The notes under the pieces were generated by a model that worked only from the letters and a program-made list of their open reading frames with translations, was not told the DNA's origin and did not search any database. A stretch of DNA of 64,000 nt from a virus, in the IMG/VR virus record IMGVR_UViG_3300021976_000010, positions 1 through 64,000 of that record. One strand, written 5' to 3'. Numbering within the stretch: the stretch's first letter is position 1; each line of letters opens with the position of its first letter. Both the position numbers and the translations under genes were made by a program. This document shows, one piece after another, positions 33,097-41,438 of this stretch.

Positions 33097-35277
33097 ATGG
33101 CGACGGTCTGGACTACGATTAGCGGCGGGCTCACGCTATCCGACTCTGATCACATAGCAACATCCACGTCGGGCATTCAAGGGGCGATCGCAGGACCCGT
33201 CAAGTTAGTCGCGGGTGGCGGCAAGTGGTACTTGGAGTTCCAGGTTGAGTTCGCCACTGACACCTGCGTTCTCGCCATTGCTGACGCGCGATACACGACG
33301 GCGGCCGTTGGGCCGCCCGTCGCCGAGACCTATCTGTTCGTGAACAACGGCTTCACCGCGTGCTTTGGTACAACTGCTACGAACGGAGCGGTGACAACGG
33401 CTCAAGTCGATTTCGCGGTTGATCTTTCTGTGACTCCCAACAGATTTTATCACCGCATCAACAATGGAGCTTGGCAGTTCGCCGGTAATCCCGCCGCTGG
33501 CACTGGAGGCATGACACCGGGCGGCGGCGGTCCGCCGCAGACGCATCTAAAGCCTGTCGTCTATCTGGGCGCGACGGGGCGTGACTGCACGATCAATTGC
33601 GGTGATCGTCCTTTCGTCAACACGCCACCAGTCGGCTTTTCTGCATGGGACTCGGTGTCACCCGATGGAAACGCGGTAGGCACCACTCAGACCGTGACGG
33701 CCTCGCTGATCGCGGGAAGCGCATCGATCGACGGCGTGATCCCCGGAGCGGTGTTGACTGTGACCGTCAGCTTCGTGGACGGCGGCACGGGTGCAAGCAT
33801 TCTAGGCGCGACGCTGACAACGACGGTCTCCCTCATTGCGGGCGAGACCAAAACGCAAGCGATCGACGGCACTCCAATCTACGAGACTACTTTTGGTGTT
33901 GCTGTTATCAACCGATACCAAGAAGCAGACTACGATTCGATGTTCTCGAAGGGTCGTCGTCTGCAAAGCGGTCTCATCACGGCTGGAGATTACGGTTGGA
34001 CCCTTGGGTCTGGTTCAGGTGTATCTGCGTTCGACAATAATCTGGGCGCAGCCGCAGGCAACGGTCCGGCATGGGGAGGTCCATACGGCGGTACACTTTG
34101 GTTCCACGCGATCGTGCCTCTTGACATTCAAGGGTTCAGGCTCATTGGTACAGAAGATATCGCCGCCGAGTCGACGGGCATATGGGAGTTCAAGGGTGCG
34201 TTTGGTGTAGGCAATGCCGCCCCGGAGTCATTCGCTGAAGAGTTTGACGCCTTTGTCGCGCAACAGGGGCCGGACGTAACGTCATCAGGAATGTCTTTCA
34301 CTGAATTCTTGATGACCCCACGATCGCCGGTCCTGTACGAATACTGGGAGATGACCTATGTTGCGGGCACGCGAAGCGGTGCACGCTTCTGCAATGAAAT
34401 CGAACTCAAGATCAGCCACTCGAACCTTGATGGTGGCGACCGGCGGTCAACGAACGGCAGACCAGAGAAGCGTTGCGTCTTCACGATGTCGACGGATTGG
34501 GCGTACTCTACTGCCTCTCTCATCATCAATCCACAAGATGCGCTGTTCGATGGACGGCACTTCTACGATAACGCAGGCGACTCATCGAAGGTTGGTCACC
34601 AAGCTGCGATTGGTAGAGCGGTCGGTGTGCCAATCGGTAATCCCTTGTCAGTCGTCGGTGCGTGGCTCCAGTTCGTGTTCCCACGGCCCGTGATCATGCA
34701 GCGACTCATGTTCGTGACGTTCAACACGGATGGTGAAGTCTATGACTCCGGAGACGAGCCGACAATGTTCGGCAGATGGCATTGGGAGATCTCGAAGAAC
34801 GAGGGTACGACATGGGCACAGGTCGGCTCGTCGTGGTCGTTTTGCGAGGGTGCCGACATGGTGGCCCCGCGCGATCTGTCGCCGTTCGATATCGACCGGT
34901 CAGACGCGGGCACAGGAGCGGACGGTGTGTCGCACTGGCGCATGGTCCTCGAGGAGGGGCCAGCGTTCGGGTTCAGCGAGATACTGGATCAAATCGTGTT
35001 CGATCTGTACGACGCCACGGGGCTCGCACCTCTCTACACTGTCGACTTCACGGATGACGTTGATGGGGAGCCAGTCGTATTTATCCCGGGTGCCGCCGGC
35101 TCAGAATATGAAGTCGCATTCTCCGATGGGTCCGATGACAAGTTGACGTTCGTGTTTGAGAACACACCTAATCCCGTGTTGACCGTTCACTTTGACGACG
35201 GAGCAACATTCGACACGTGGTCTGACCTGTATCCATCGGTGGTGGTGCAGACAATCTTGGTAACGACAGGAAGATGA
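33097..35277 (+). CDS. Large tail fibre with SPRY-like N-terminal domain, 726 aa
   Basis: Residues about 8-190 contain GGGKWYLEFQVEFATDTCVL and then INCGDRPFVNTPPVGFSAW, the KWY.E.......G and FNFG..PF....P.G....W bookends of SPRY-like phage fibre domains. A strand-rich Thr/Ala/Gly region and two discoidin-like blocks with WHWEISKNEGTTWAQV near 555-575 follow. It is the longest tail-appendage gene and, with the adjacent adhesin, probably determines host range. Confidence 0.7.
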   Translation: MATVWTTISGGLTLSDSDHIATSTSGIQGAIAGPVKLVAGGGKWYLEFQVEFATDTCVLAIADARYTTAAVGPPVAETYLFVNNGFTACFGTTATNGAVTTAQVDFAVDLSVTPNRFYHRINNGAWQFAGNPAAGTGGMTPGGGGPPQTHLKPVVYLGATGRDCTINCGDRPFVNTPPVGFSAWDSVSPDGNAVGTTQTVTASLIAGSASIDGVIPGAVLTVTVSFVDGGTGASILGATLTTTVSLIAGETKTQAIDGTPIYETTFGVAVINRYQEADYDSMFSKGRRLQSGLITAGDYGWTLGSGSGVSAFDNNLGAAAGNGPAWGGPYGGTLWFHAIVPLDIQGFRLIGTEDIAAESTGIWEFKGAFGVGNAAPESFAEEFDAFVAQQGPDVTSSGMSFTEFLMTPRSPVLYEYWEMTYVAGTRSGARFCNEIELKISHSNLDGGDRRSTNGRPEKRCVFTMSTDWAYSTASLIINPQDALFDGRHFYDNAGDSSKVGHQAAIGRAVGVPIGNPLSVVGAWLQFVFPRPVIMQRLMFVTFNTDGEVYDSGDEPTMFGRWHWEISKNEGTTWAQVGSSWSFCEGADMVAPRDLSPFDIDRSDAGTGADGVSHWRMVLEEGPAFGFSEILDQIVFDLYDATGLAPLYTVDFTDDVDGEPVVFIPGAAGSEYEVAFSDGSDDKLTFVFENTPNPVLTVHFDDGATFDTWSDLYPSVVVQTILVTTGR

Positions 35278-35278
35278 G

Positions 35279-36298
35279 ATGAAAGAGAACCGACACAAGG
35301 CACTGGCCATCGAACTGAAGTTCGAGGGCGGCAAGGATGACGATCCGATCGATCCCGGTGGACGCACCAATCAGGGCGTTATCCAGCGAGTCTATGCGGC
35401 GTGGCGCAGGAAGAAGGGTCTGCCAGCGCGCGACGTGTTCTTGATGGAGAACGCCGAGCGTGACGAGATCTACTTCGACAACTACTTCGCCAAGGTCCGG
35501 TTCGACGAGCTACCGCCCGGTGTTGACGTAGTCGTCGTCGACGGTGCGATCAACAGCGGACCGGCTCAGTCGATCAAGTGGGTTCAGCGCGCGCTGGGCA
35601 TTCAGGCAGACGGTGTTCTCGGTGATGTCACCATGGAGCGCATTCTGTCGCACGAGAACCACGACGCGCTCATCGCTGGTATTCTCGAGCGGCGCATGGC
35701 GTTTCTCCGCGCACTCAAGACGTTCTATCACTTCGGCAAGGGCTGGACATCGCGTGTCAACCAGCTCAGGCAGGTTGGTCAGTCTTGGGCCATGGGCAAC
35801 GTCGGGCCTCCGGTCGTGTTCGTCGCGAACGGTAACAAGAAGGCGACCATCGTGGACGCCAAGAAGATCCCGTCCACGGCACCGGCCGATGCGACGGCAG
35901 CGGGCGGCACCGTCTCGACGGGCCTGTCCACTGCGCAGTCCGTGTTCGAGCCGCTGTCTGGCCGGTCCGACACTATCGACACCATTCTCATGGTGCTGAT
36001 CGTAGTGGGTATCGCACTGACCGCGTTCGGTCTCGCGTATGGATATTGGGTCCGCAGCAAGCGCAGCGAGCTCAACGACGTTCTCGATCTGCAGCCCATG
36101 AACCCGGGCGTGGCAGACAACGACAACCTGCCCGCGGAAGTTCTCCGCGAGTACAAGGACCCATACGCGCGGGGCAGCGAGACCGGCAACATGGCACCGG
36201 GCACTGTCACCGCGTCTGGTCGCACTGAAGGCGACACGGAAGTTCGTGTCAACGCTCCACAGCCTGTTCCCGAGATCAAGCAGGACAAGGCCGCGTAA
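35279..36298 (+). CDS. Muramidase (GH108-type endolysin) with C-terminal membrane anchor
   Basis: Residues 1-175 match GH108: LAIELKFEGGKDDDPIDPGG with catalytic E16, then TNQGVIQRVY, and a C-terminal part with DVVVVDGAINSGPAQSIKWV and QADGVLGDVT typical of the associated peptidoglycan-binding region. A low-complexity linker leads to one transmembrane helix at about 234-258 (TILMVLIVVGIALTAFGLAYG). A polar tail of 80 residues follows. Most GH108 endolysins end at residue 180, so the anchor is unusual. It would cleave the glycan backbone, from virion or membrane. Confidence 0.8.
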   Translation: MKENRHKALAIELKFEGGKDDDPIDPGGRTNQGVIQRVYAAWRRKKGLPARDVFLMENAERDEIYFDNYFAKVRFDELPPGVDVVVVDGAINSGPAQSIKWVQRALGIQADGVLGDVTMERILSHENHDALIAGILERRMAFLRALKTFYHFGKGWTSRVNQLRQVGQSWAMGNVGPPVVFVANGNKKATIVDAKKIPSTAPADATAAGGTVSTGLSTAQSVFEPLSGRSDTIDTILMVLIVVGIALTAFGLAYGYWVRSKRSELNDVLDLQPMNPGVADNDNLPAEVLREYKDPYARGSETGNMAPGTVTASGRTEGDTEVRVNAPQPVPEIKQDKAA

Positions 36299-36315
36299 CG
36301 CAGTCGCAATCGCGA

Positions 36316-36342
36316 GGGGCTCGGCTTCAACTCCGAGTCCCC
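36316..36342 (+). terminator. Hairpin between muramidase and spanin genes
   Basis: GGGG-CTCGG (36316-36324) pairs with CCGAG-t-CCCC (36333-36342) around an eight-base loop with one bulged base. There is no U-run; partial termination or mRNA processing is possible. Confidence 0.35.
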
Positions 36343-36364
36343 CGCTTCACCGGAGGATATCACG

Positions 36365-36706
36365 ATGGACTGGTTCGGCCTGTTTCTGGGATGGGTGCCG
36401 TTATGGGTGTGGATCACGCTCACTGTTCTAGCTGCTATCCCCACTCTATATTTCTTTGGACCGATTCTTCTACCGATATGGCGCATGCTGCCGACGTGGC
36501 TTCAGGCGTTGCTACTTGGCATTGGAGCCGCGCTGCTCGCATGGGCCGGGGGACGCTACACGGGCGCGAAGACTGAGCGAGACGAGCAGAAGCGGCGCGA
36601 CGCCAACGCGCTGCGCAACAGAGCAGAGGTGGATCGAGATGTCGGGAACTTATCGAACAAGGATCTTCGCGATCGGCTTAATCGTTGGAATCGCCCTGAT
36701 GACTAG
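36365..36706 (+). CDS. Putative i-spanin (Rz-like) membrane protein, 113 aa
   Basis: CGGAGGATATCACG gives a strong ribosome site before ATG 36365. Two hydrophobic helices (WVPLWVWITLTVLAAIPTLYF at about 10-30 and LQALLLGIGAALLAWAGG at about 46-63) precede a charged helix with TERDEQKRRDANALRNRAEV and a final LRDRLNRWNRPDD. The DxLxxxL..W.R.D end is common to Rz-like inner-membrane spanins. It contains the start of a lipoprotein gene in another frame, the classical Rz/Rz1 pattern, although two helices instead of one is unusual. Confidence 0.65.
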   Translation: MDWFGLFLGWVPLWVWITLTVLAAIPTLYFFGPILLPIWRMLPTWLQALLLGIGAALLAWAGGRYTGAKTERDEQKRRDANALRNRAEVDRDVGNLSNKDLRDRLNRWNRPDD

Positions 36707-36845
36707 CGGGTGCGGTCACTTCTCGTGCGCGGGTTTCCATGAATTTCGTCCGTCACCAAAAGACGTACTCACCGACGGCACAGCACAGCAGATGCTTGCT
36801 CACAATGAGTACGGTGCAAAGCAGGGATGCTGGAAGGCTAGATAG
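36639..36845 (+). CDS. Putative o-spanin (Rz1-like) lipoprotein, 68 aa
   Basis: This gene starts inside the i-spanin gene in a different frame (ATG 36639; GGATCGAG upstream) and ends 139 bases past it. The signal peptide is FAIGLIVGIALMTSGC with a lipobox-like TSGC, so C25 would be lipidated. The mature part has RPSPKDVLTDGTAQQMLAHN and ends YGAKQGCW, the ILaHNE..G...C.W ending I recall in Rz1-type proteins. It would link the outer membrane to the i-spanin at lysis. Confidence 0.75.
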   Translation: MSGTYRTRIFAIGLIVGIALMTSGCGHFSCAGFHEFRPSPKDVLTDGTAQQMLAHNEYGAKQGCWKAR

Positions 36846-36847
36846 AA

Positions 36848-37417
36848 ATGCCAGAGTGGATCACTCACCTCCTGAAAGAGATGGGAGTGCCCGGTGGAAT
36901 CATATTCGTACTGATGAGCGTCGTGGGCATAGAGTCGGAGATCATTCGTCGACTCATTGCGCACGCGAGCAAGGTGTACGGCTATCGACTGACTGAGCGC
37001 GATACGCTGAACAAGGCCCTGACCGACACCGCTAAGGTGCTGGCTGACATGCTGGAGGCGACGAAGGATCGCAACGACCTGACCGAAGATCAGGCCGAGC
37101 TCATCGCGAAGCAGAGCGCGGCGTTTGAATTATTGAAAGTTACGATTCTCGCTCAGTATGAGAACATCAAGGATAATAACCACGTGGTCGCGCAGTCTGT
37201 TTCTGCAATGGCCGAAGCGATTCGGTCACTCAGCGCCATGGTGGTGGACAACCGAAACACGACAGCTCACCAAGTCACAGAGCTGAAGGCGGCGGTTGCT
37301 AATGCCACGGCTGAGATTCGCGAGGCTGTCCGCGTGGCCAATCAGGCACAGATCGTCGAGATACGCACTATTCTCGGGGCTGAAATAACAGTAGTCAGGA
37401 GAGTGCCTCGCAAATGA
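36848..37417 (+). CDS. Membrane protein with coiled coil, 189 aa
   Basis: ATG 36848 has no strong Shine-Dalgarno but follows the lipoprotein stop by two bases. One hydrophobic stretch (VPGGIIFVLMSVVGIESEI) near residues 14-32 precedes a long helical region rich in Ala, Glu and Gln (KALTDTAKVLADMLEATKDR; TAHQVTELKAAVANATAEI). It could be a lysis-region accessory or membrane-bound regulator. Holin identity is not supported by the single weak helix. Confidence 0.6.
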   Translation: MPEWITHLLKEMGVPGGIIFVLMSVVGIESEIIRRLIAHASKVYGYRLTERDTLNKALTDTAKVLADMLEATKDRNDLTEDQAELIAKQSAAFELLKVTILAQYENIKDNNHVVAQSVSAMAEAIRSLSAMVVDNRNTTAHQVTELKAAVANATAEIREAVRVANQAQIVEIRTILGAEITVVRRVPRK

Positions 37418-37683
37418 TATGGATGGACAAGATCCTCAAGAAACTCGGCTTCATGCCCAAGTTCACCGAGGATGACATAATCAACGCGTCGACAGAGGAC
37501 GCGGCCCGTGTGCACGAGACGGCGGTGAGCCGGCTGCACGAGGCAACGCAGCGACGGATGAAGGGCAATGATGCCCTCCGTCAATCTTTGATAATCGCGA
37601 AGATTCGGACAAATTCGTTCGAAGACTTTGAGCGGCAGGTGCAGCAGAGGGAACCAAAACGAAATGTACGACGCAGTGACTAA
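37414..37683 (+). CDS. Basic hypothetical protein, 89 aa
   Basis: ATG 37414 is coupled by ATGA to the preceding gene. The protein is helical and charged (ILKKLGFMPKFTEDDIINAS; HETAVSRLHEATQRRMKG) with a basic end. Its position within the lysis region is the only clue to function. Confidence 0.6.
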   Translation: MIWMDKILKKLGFMPKFTEDDIINASTEDAARVHETAVSRLHEATQRRMKGNDALRQSLIIAKIRTNSFEDFERQVQQREPKRNVRRSD

Positions 37684-38107
37684 CAATCTACTCATACGAG
37701 AATGGTTGAATGGTTCGCTGTTTCCGTTGTGTGGAAATCTGGCATTCATCATTCTTGTGTTTTTGGTGCACAGTTTCCGCTATCGAGATCAGAGATCGTG
37801 GTGGAAAATGCCGGGTGTTCCGACGGGGTGTGCTCTGTTCTGGGTCTTCGCAATGGAGACAGTCCGGGCGGGCTGGATCTGGTGGATACTCCGCGAGACC
37901 AATGACGGCAATCAGGTCGCACAGTGGGTTCGCGAGTTCTCCAACTATTCATTCGTCGCTGCGGCGACGGTGCTGGCCGCGACGATCTTGCGGTGCACCT
38001 ATCTCTGGTCGCCGCCCAAGTGGCAGCGCGGTTTCTGGATCTACTCTGCCGCGTCTACGATCATCTTTCTTTTCATCTCGCACTACTCACCTCAGACAGG
38101 AAACTAA
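37664..38107 (+). CDS. Multi-pass membrane protein, holin candidate, 147 aa
   Basis: ATG 37664 overlaps the preceding gene by 20 bases, with GCAGAGGGAACC upstream. Hydrophobic segments lie at about 20-36 (NLAFIILVFLVHSF), 51-72 (GCALFWVFAMETVRAGWIWWI), 93-108 (FVAAATVLAATILR) and 121-138 (FWIYSAASTIIFLFI), giving four predicted helices. The lysis-gene neighbourhood makes a holin or holin-like role reasonable. The number of helices is high for a classical holin. Confidence 0.6.
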   Translation: MYDAVTNNLLIREWLNGSLFPLCGNLAFIILVFLVHSFRYRDQRSWWKMPGVPTGCALFWVFAMETVRAGWIWWILRETNDGNQVAQWVREFSNYSFVAAATVLAATILRCTYLWSPPKWQRGFWIYSAASTIIFLFISHYSPQTGN

Positions 38108-38110
38108 AAG

Positions 38111-38521
38111 ATGGCTTCTGATCTCTCTGCCTACTTCGGCAACAAAATCACACGGTGGTTGAACGGCAATGCCATGCCGACCGCCCCGACAAACCTCTAC
38201 ATCGCGTTGTTCAACGGCAACCCAAAGACGTCTGGGGTAGAAGTTGGAGGCACGGTCAATTCTGGTTCGCCACGTATCGAGGTCACGTTTGCTGACGTGG
38301 CCTTGGGTGCCGCGCATCTGCTGACGTCGGACATTGCTGTCGACTTCGGCAACGCCGAGGCAGCTGCGACGTTCTCCCACATCGCGCTGATGGACGATGA
38401 TACGGCGGGGAATCTACTGGCCTCGAAGCCGACGTCGGGCGGCCCCGTCAGCGTGCTCATCAACTCGCTCGTGAAGTTTCAGGCGGGCGGTATCACGTTC
38501 AACGTGGGCTCCGACGCCTAG
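38111..38521 (+). CDS. Virion structural protein, 136 aa
   Basis: ATG 38111 follows AGGAAACTAAAAG. The sequence (ITRWLNGNAMPTAPTNLYIA, LFNGNPKTSGVEVGGTVNSG and FADVALGAAHLLTSDIAVDFG) has the short beta-structural build of phage tail or head-surface proteins annotated near the end of structural operons. It resembles in type, though not in length of match, the product of 12821-13243. It ends the late operon. Confidence 0.65.
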   Translation: MASDLSAYFGNKITRWLNGNAMPTAPTNLYIALFNGNPKTSGVEVGGTVNSGSPRIEVTFADVALGAAHLLTSDIAVDFGNAEAAATFSHIALMDDDTAGNLLASKPTSGGPVSVLINSLVKFQAGGITFNVGSDA

Positions 38522-38828
38522 CGCGCTCACCGGCGCGCGGCGGGCAGGCGCGCACCCGCACGCGTAGCGCCCGCGCGTGCGCGAGGGCTGGGGGCGGCCT
38601 GCCAGCCCGGGGCACCTTGCCCCGGGGCCGCCCGGGCGGGCTAGGGGCGGGGCTGGCAGGGCCGCCAGAGCCCGTTTCCGGGGCGCGTGGTGCGCGCAAT
38701 TGGCCCGGGGGCTGGCCTAGTACCGGGCATTCCCAGCACTGAATCCCTTGCCAGCCTAATGTGATCCTAGAAGGGTGCGGCAAACCGCCACACTTGGCCG
38801 CCCGGGGCCGCCCGGGCGCAACCTAACG
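38522..38828. other. Noncoding GC-rich island between convergent operons
   Basis: 307 bases with no credible ORF separate the end of the late operon from the end of the leftward helicase gene. It includes a perfect GC hairpin, CCTAGTA at 38716-38722 and a GGCCGCCCGGGGCCGCCCGGG copy at 38796-38816, all found in the other operon-end islands. The AT-richer tract CTTGCCAGCCTAATGTGATC near 38750 lies next to the helicase end. A two-way terminator is expected. Confidence 0.7.
38606..38626. terminator. Perfect GC hairpin at convergent operon ends
   Basis: CCCGGGGCA (38606-38614) pairs perfectly with TGCCCCGGG (38618-38626) over a three-base loop. It lacks a U-tract on either strand, but its position between two gene ends supports a termination or mRNA-end role. 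Confidence 0.45.
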
Positions 38829-40349
38829 TTATATCCAAGCCCGCATACGCTCACCCGTTACCTGCGTCGCCAAGTCATACTTATTGCGCAGGGCCGTCAC
38901 GAAACGATAGTCGATAGTTCCCTCTGTCATCAGGTCCATGTACGTGACTCGATGAAGCTGCCCCTTGCGATGAGTGCGGTCCTCAGATTGTTGCCGCTGC
39001 TCCAAGTCGTAAGTGTTTGAGTCGTAGATGTTGAGGTTCGCGTTGACCCAAGTGTTGCCACGCATGCCCGCACCCTGCGACGCTATCATTATCACGCACT
39101 CGGGATCACCGAGGAACCGCGCCTCTTCCAGATGGCGCGTCGACCGATTCTGGCCGTAGAATTTTGCTACCGCCTTCGGTCCATACTCCTTCTTCAACTT
39201 CTTTTCCAGCATCTCTATCCGGTGAATGAACGGGCTCCAGATAATCACCTTGCCCGTGTGCTCGTCGATGATATTGATGATCTCCTGCGTGCGGTTCTCC
39301 GGCAGGTCACGTATGACGCCCTCGTCGTCCATGACGTAGCCCAGATTGATCTGATGCAGTCGTATCATCATCTGGAGCATCATGTCAACGGAGACGTAGT
39401 GACCGCGCGCAATCTCTGTCGTCGCATTCTCCTTCAGCTCCTTGTACGCCCGAGCCTGCTCCTTGGTGTGCTGCACGTCGCGCGTCATGAACATCTTCGG
39501 CTCGAGGTCGAGGCACTCCTCCTTGAGCACGCGATAACTGTACGGCGCGATGCGCTCGTGTATCTCCTCGATGTTCTTGTAGCCGACGATCACCTCGATC
39601 TTGCGCCCGGTGCCCTCGACCTGCTCGCCGCCGTCGTCATAGTCCGCATCGACGATCATCTTCTTCGTGATGGCGTATTTCTTCTTGAAGCCGAAGAACG
39701 AGGGGCTACCTAAAATTTTCCAATCCAAAAAGTTGAATTGACCCCACGCGTCGAGTGGTGATCGAGGGGTGAGCAGCCCGGTGAGAATTCGTCGGCACGC
39801 CGCGCGCTTCCCAACGTTGGTGATGTAGCGCCCGCGCAGACTGTCGCCGTTCTTGATCGTGGTGCTCTCGTCGACAGCCATGTAGACGTCGCCGCTCTCG
39901 AGATACGCCTCCACTAGGTCCTGCGCCTTCTCGACGGTGGACAGTGCCTCGACATTGACGAACAGCGCCCGGGGCCTGTCGCGTACGCGCAGGAACTCCG
40001 AGAGGCTGTCGCGGTGCGCAACACCCGCACCGCTTCGCCAGTGATTGACGAGCATGCGCTCGCGCAGCTCGTCGGGCAGGTGCACGTCCAGCTCCGAGTT
40101 TGCCAGTCCATTCTTGCCCGCGAACCAGTTACGATACGAGCCGGCAGGCGCTATCACCAGCAGATTTGGCAGCTCGGCATTCACAGCCCCCGCTCCCCAC
40201 TCATCCAGAACGACCTTCGACTTGCCGGTGCCCATGTCCATGAGATACGCGAAGTTGTCGTCTCGTGACGGCTTCGATGGTGCGTTGTACGCCGCGAGTC
40301 GAGCCTTCACCTGATGTGCCATCGGCACGGTCTTGGGAACGTAGAGCAT
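38829..40349 (-). CDS. SNF2-family helicase/translocase, 506 aa
   Basis: The protein has motif I MDMGTGKS at about 37-44 and the motif II DEST in VYMAVDESTTIKN. RRILTGLLTPRSPLDAWGQ is motif III-like, and IMIASQGAGMRGNTW and QSEDRTHRKGQ are motifs V and VI. This set fits SNF2/DEAD-like superfamily 2 translocases found in phage replication modules. DEST in place of DEAH is common in this group. ATG 40349 is not followed by another leftward gene, so it forms a one-gene unit between two regulatory regions. A role in replication or recombination is likely; the exact substrate is unknown. Confidence 0.88.
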   Translation of the reverse strand: MLYVPKTVPMAHQVKARLAAYNAPSKPSRDDNFAYLMDMGTGKSKVVLDEWGAGAVNAELPNLLVIAPAGSYRNWFAGKNGLANSELDVHLPDELRERMLVNHWRSGAGVAHRDSLSEFLRVRDRPRALFVNVEALSTVEKAQDLVEAYLESGDVYMAVDESTTIKNGDSLRGRYITNVGKRAACRRILTGLLTPRSPLDAWGQFNFLDWKILGSPSFFGFKKKYAITKKMIVDADYDDGGEQVEGTGRKIEVIVGYKNIEEIHERIAPYSYRVLKEECLDLEPKMFMTRDVQHTKEQARAYKELKENATTEIARGHYVSVDMMLQMMIRLHQINLGYVMDDEGVIRDLPENRTQEIINIIDEHTGKVIIWSPFIHRIEMLEKKLKKEYGPKAVAKFYGQNRSTRHLEEARFLGDPECVIMIASQGAGMRGNTWVNANLNIYDSNTYDLEQRQQSEDRTHRKGQLHRVTYMDLMTEGTIDYRFVTALRNKYDLATQVTGERMRAWI

Positions 40350-40422
40350 TTGAAACTCGCAGTGAGCGGGGGGACTGGCTGCACAGCATGCCAGCCTTCC
40401 GGGGCCAGAACAAGGGTAGCGG

Positions 40423-40497
40423 TTTGAAAACCCCTAACGCGGGCGCGCGCCCTCTATGCGCGTGTGCAACGTACACGGATACGCACCGACGAGCGCG
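40423..40497. repeat. Divergent-junction element, copy 2
   Basis: The segment starts with GGTTTGAAAACCCC, passes through GCGGGCGCGCG, and carries the same 20-mer GCGCGTGTGCAACGTACACG (40458-40477) and then CACCGACGAGCG as 6408-6446. GGTTTGAAAACC has its own dyad. Conservation across separate intergenic regions suggests a regulatory function. Confidence 0.75.
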
Positions 40498-40677
40498 CGT
40501 ATAGGCCCCCGTTGTTCTGTTTTGCTGGGGGCTTGTTCTGGCGCGCGGTGCGTGGCACATTGGTTTCGCGGCATTGGGTTGAGCGCCAATGTGGTAGCGA
40601 GCAGGGGTCGCACGGCATGTTTCCACAGGTGCCGCTGCGGCCCCTGTTTTATTGGGCCGCCCGCACCGCTGCGTCTG

Positions 40678-40686
40678 TTATGCACA
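40678..40686 (+). promoter_or_regulatory. DnaA-box-like site
   Basis: TTATGCACA on the plus strand matches TTWTNCACA and is identical to the site at 6222-6230 read on the other strand; the shared stretch is GTTATGCACAGG. It lies about 90 bases before the first replication gene. Confidence 0.45.
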
Positions 40687-40777
40687 GGGCAAACACTCCA
40701 GGTTTTTCTGGTGCGTGTCTTGTGGCATACTATGCGCCCGGTTTGCATTGGCACCCGGCGCTCACTGTGGAGATCAA

Positions 40778-41434
40778 ATGGCAAAGGCAGGCGAAGACGT
40801 ACTCGCGTTGATGCGCGCGAGCGCTACGAAACCGGCATCAGCTGACAAACTCGACAAGCTCCGTATCAAGATAGCCGAGCTGCGCGAAATTGAGGTGGAG
40901 CGCGTGTCGCTCGCCGAGCGGAGTGCGGAGTTAGGCAAGCGTGTCTTCGAGATTCAGACCAAGGAGCTGGTCGATCTGTTCGACGCGGCGAAGGTCGATA
41001 ACGTCGGCATCCCAGAGGAGGGCAACCTGCCCGCCTACAACATGGAGGTCGGCTGGAACTACAAGGCGAACATCGGCACGCCAGCCGATCCAAAGGTGGA
41101 TGACTTCAACAAGGCCATCGCCTACATAAAGAAACACGAACCGGACATGGTGAAGACCACGTATGTCATCGAGTTCGGTCTTGGTGAGGAGGACAAGCGC
41201 AAGAAGTTTGAAGACCTGCTCAAGAAGCAGAAATACGAGTACTCGTCAAGTTTCGGCGTGCCGTGGAACACCCTCACGGCATGGGTGAGAGAGCAGATTG
41301 AGGTTCACAAGAAATCACCGCCCCTCAAGCTGCTCGGTGCGACGGTCGAGCGTACAGCGCGACTGATCAAGCCAAAGGCCACTAGGGCCAAGAAGGCGGT
41401 TTCAGACGCAAGATCAACCCCGAAGAAAGGCTAG
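40778..41434 (+). CDS. Replication-region protein, 218 aa
   Basis: GGAG at 40769-40772 precedes ATG 40778. The N-terminus AGEDVLALMR is shared with the next gene. A helical, charged middle (LRIKIAELREIEVERVSLAE) and a C-terminal lysine-rich tail (IKPKATRAKKAVSDARS) enclose a domain with TTYVIEFGLGEEDKRKKFED. It opens the replication operon and is probably an abundant DNA- or replisome-binding protein. I cannot assign a family. Confidence 0.7.
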   Translation: MAKAGEDVLALMRASATKPASADKLDKLRIKIAELREIEVERVSLAERSAELGKRVFEIQTKELVDLFDAAKVDNVGIPEEGNLPAYNMEVGWNYKANIGTPADPKVDDFNKAIAYIKKHEPDMVKTTYVIEFGLGEEDKRKKFEDLLKKQKYEYSSSFGVPWNTLTAWVREQIEVHKKSPPLKLLGATVERTARLIKPKATRAKKAVSDARSTPKKG

Positions 41435-41438
41435 TAAG

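Larger units (their letters stand above)
40350..40777. promoter_or_regulatory. Divergent promoter region before the replication operon
   Basis: 428 bases separate the leftward helicase and the rightward replication operon. No ORF is convincing. It contains the second copy of the divergent-junction element, a DnaA-box-like site, GGGGGCTTGTTCTGG (also found at 55367-55380) and a TACTAT-type -10 near 40728 at moderate distance from a T-rich stretch. It should hold the promoters of both units and possibly a replication origin. Confidence 0.6.

Noticed and set aside
39132-39713. Plus-strand ORF of 193 codons opposite the SNF2 helicase
   Set aside because: It is antisense to clear helicase motifs and made mainly of Leu, Val, His and Asp, typical of a mirrored frame.
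40700-40735. Sigma-70 promoter with TACTAT -10
   Set aside because: The -35 partner is only a T-rich stretch with loose spacing, so it is mentioned with the region but not called as a promoter.
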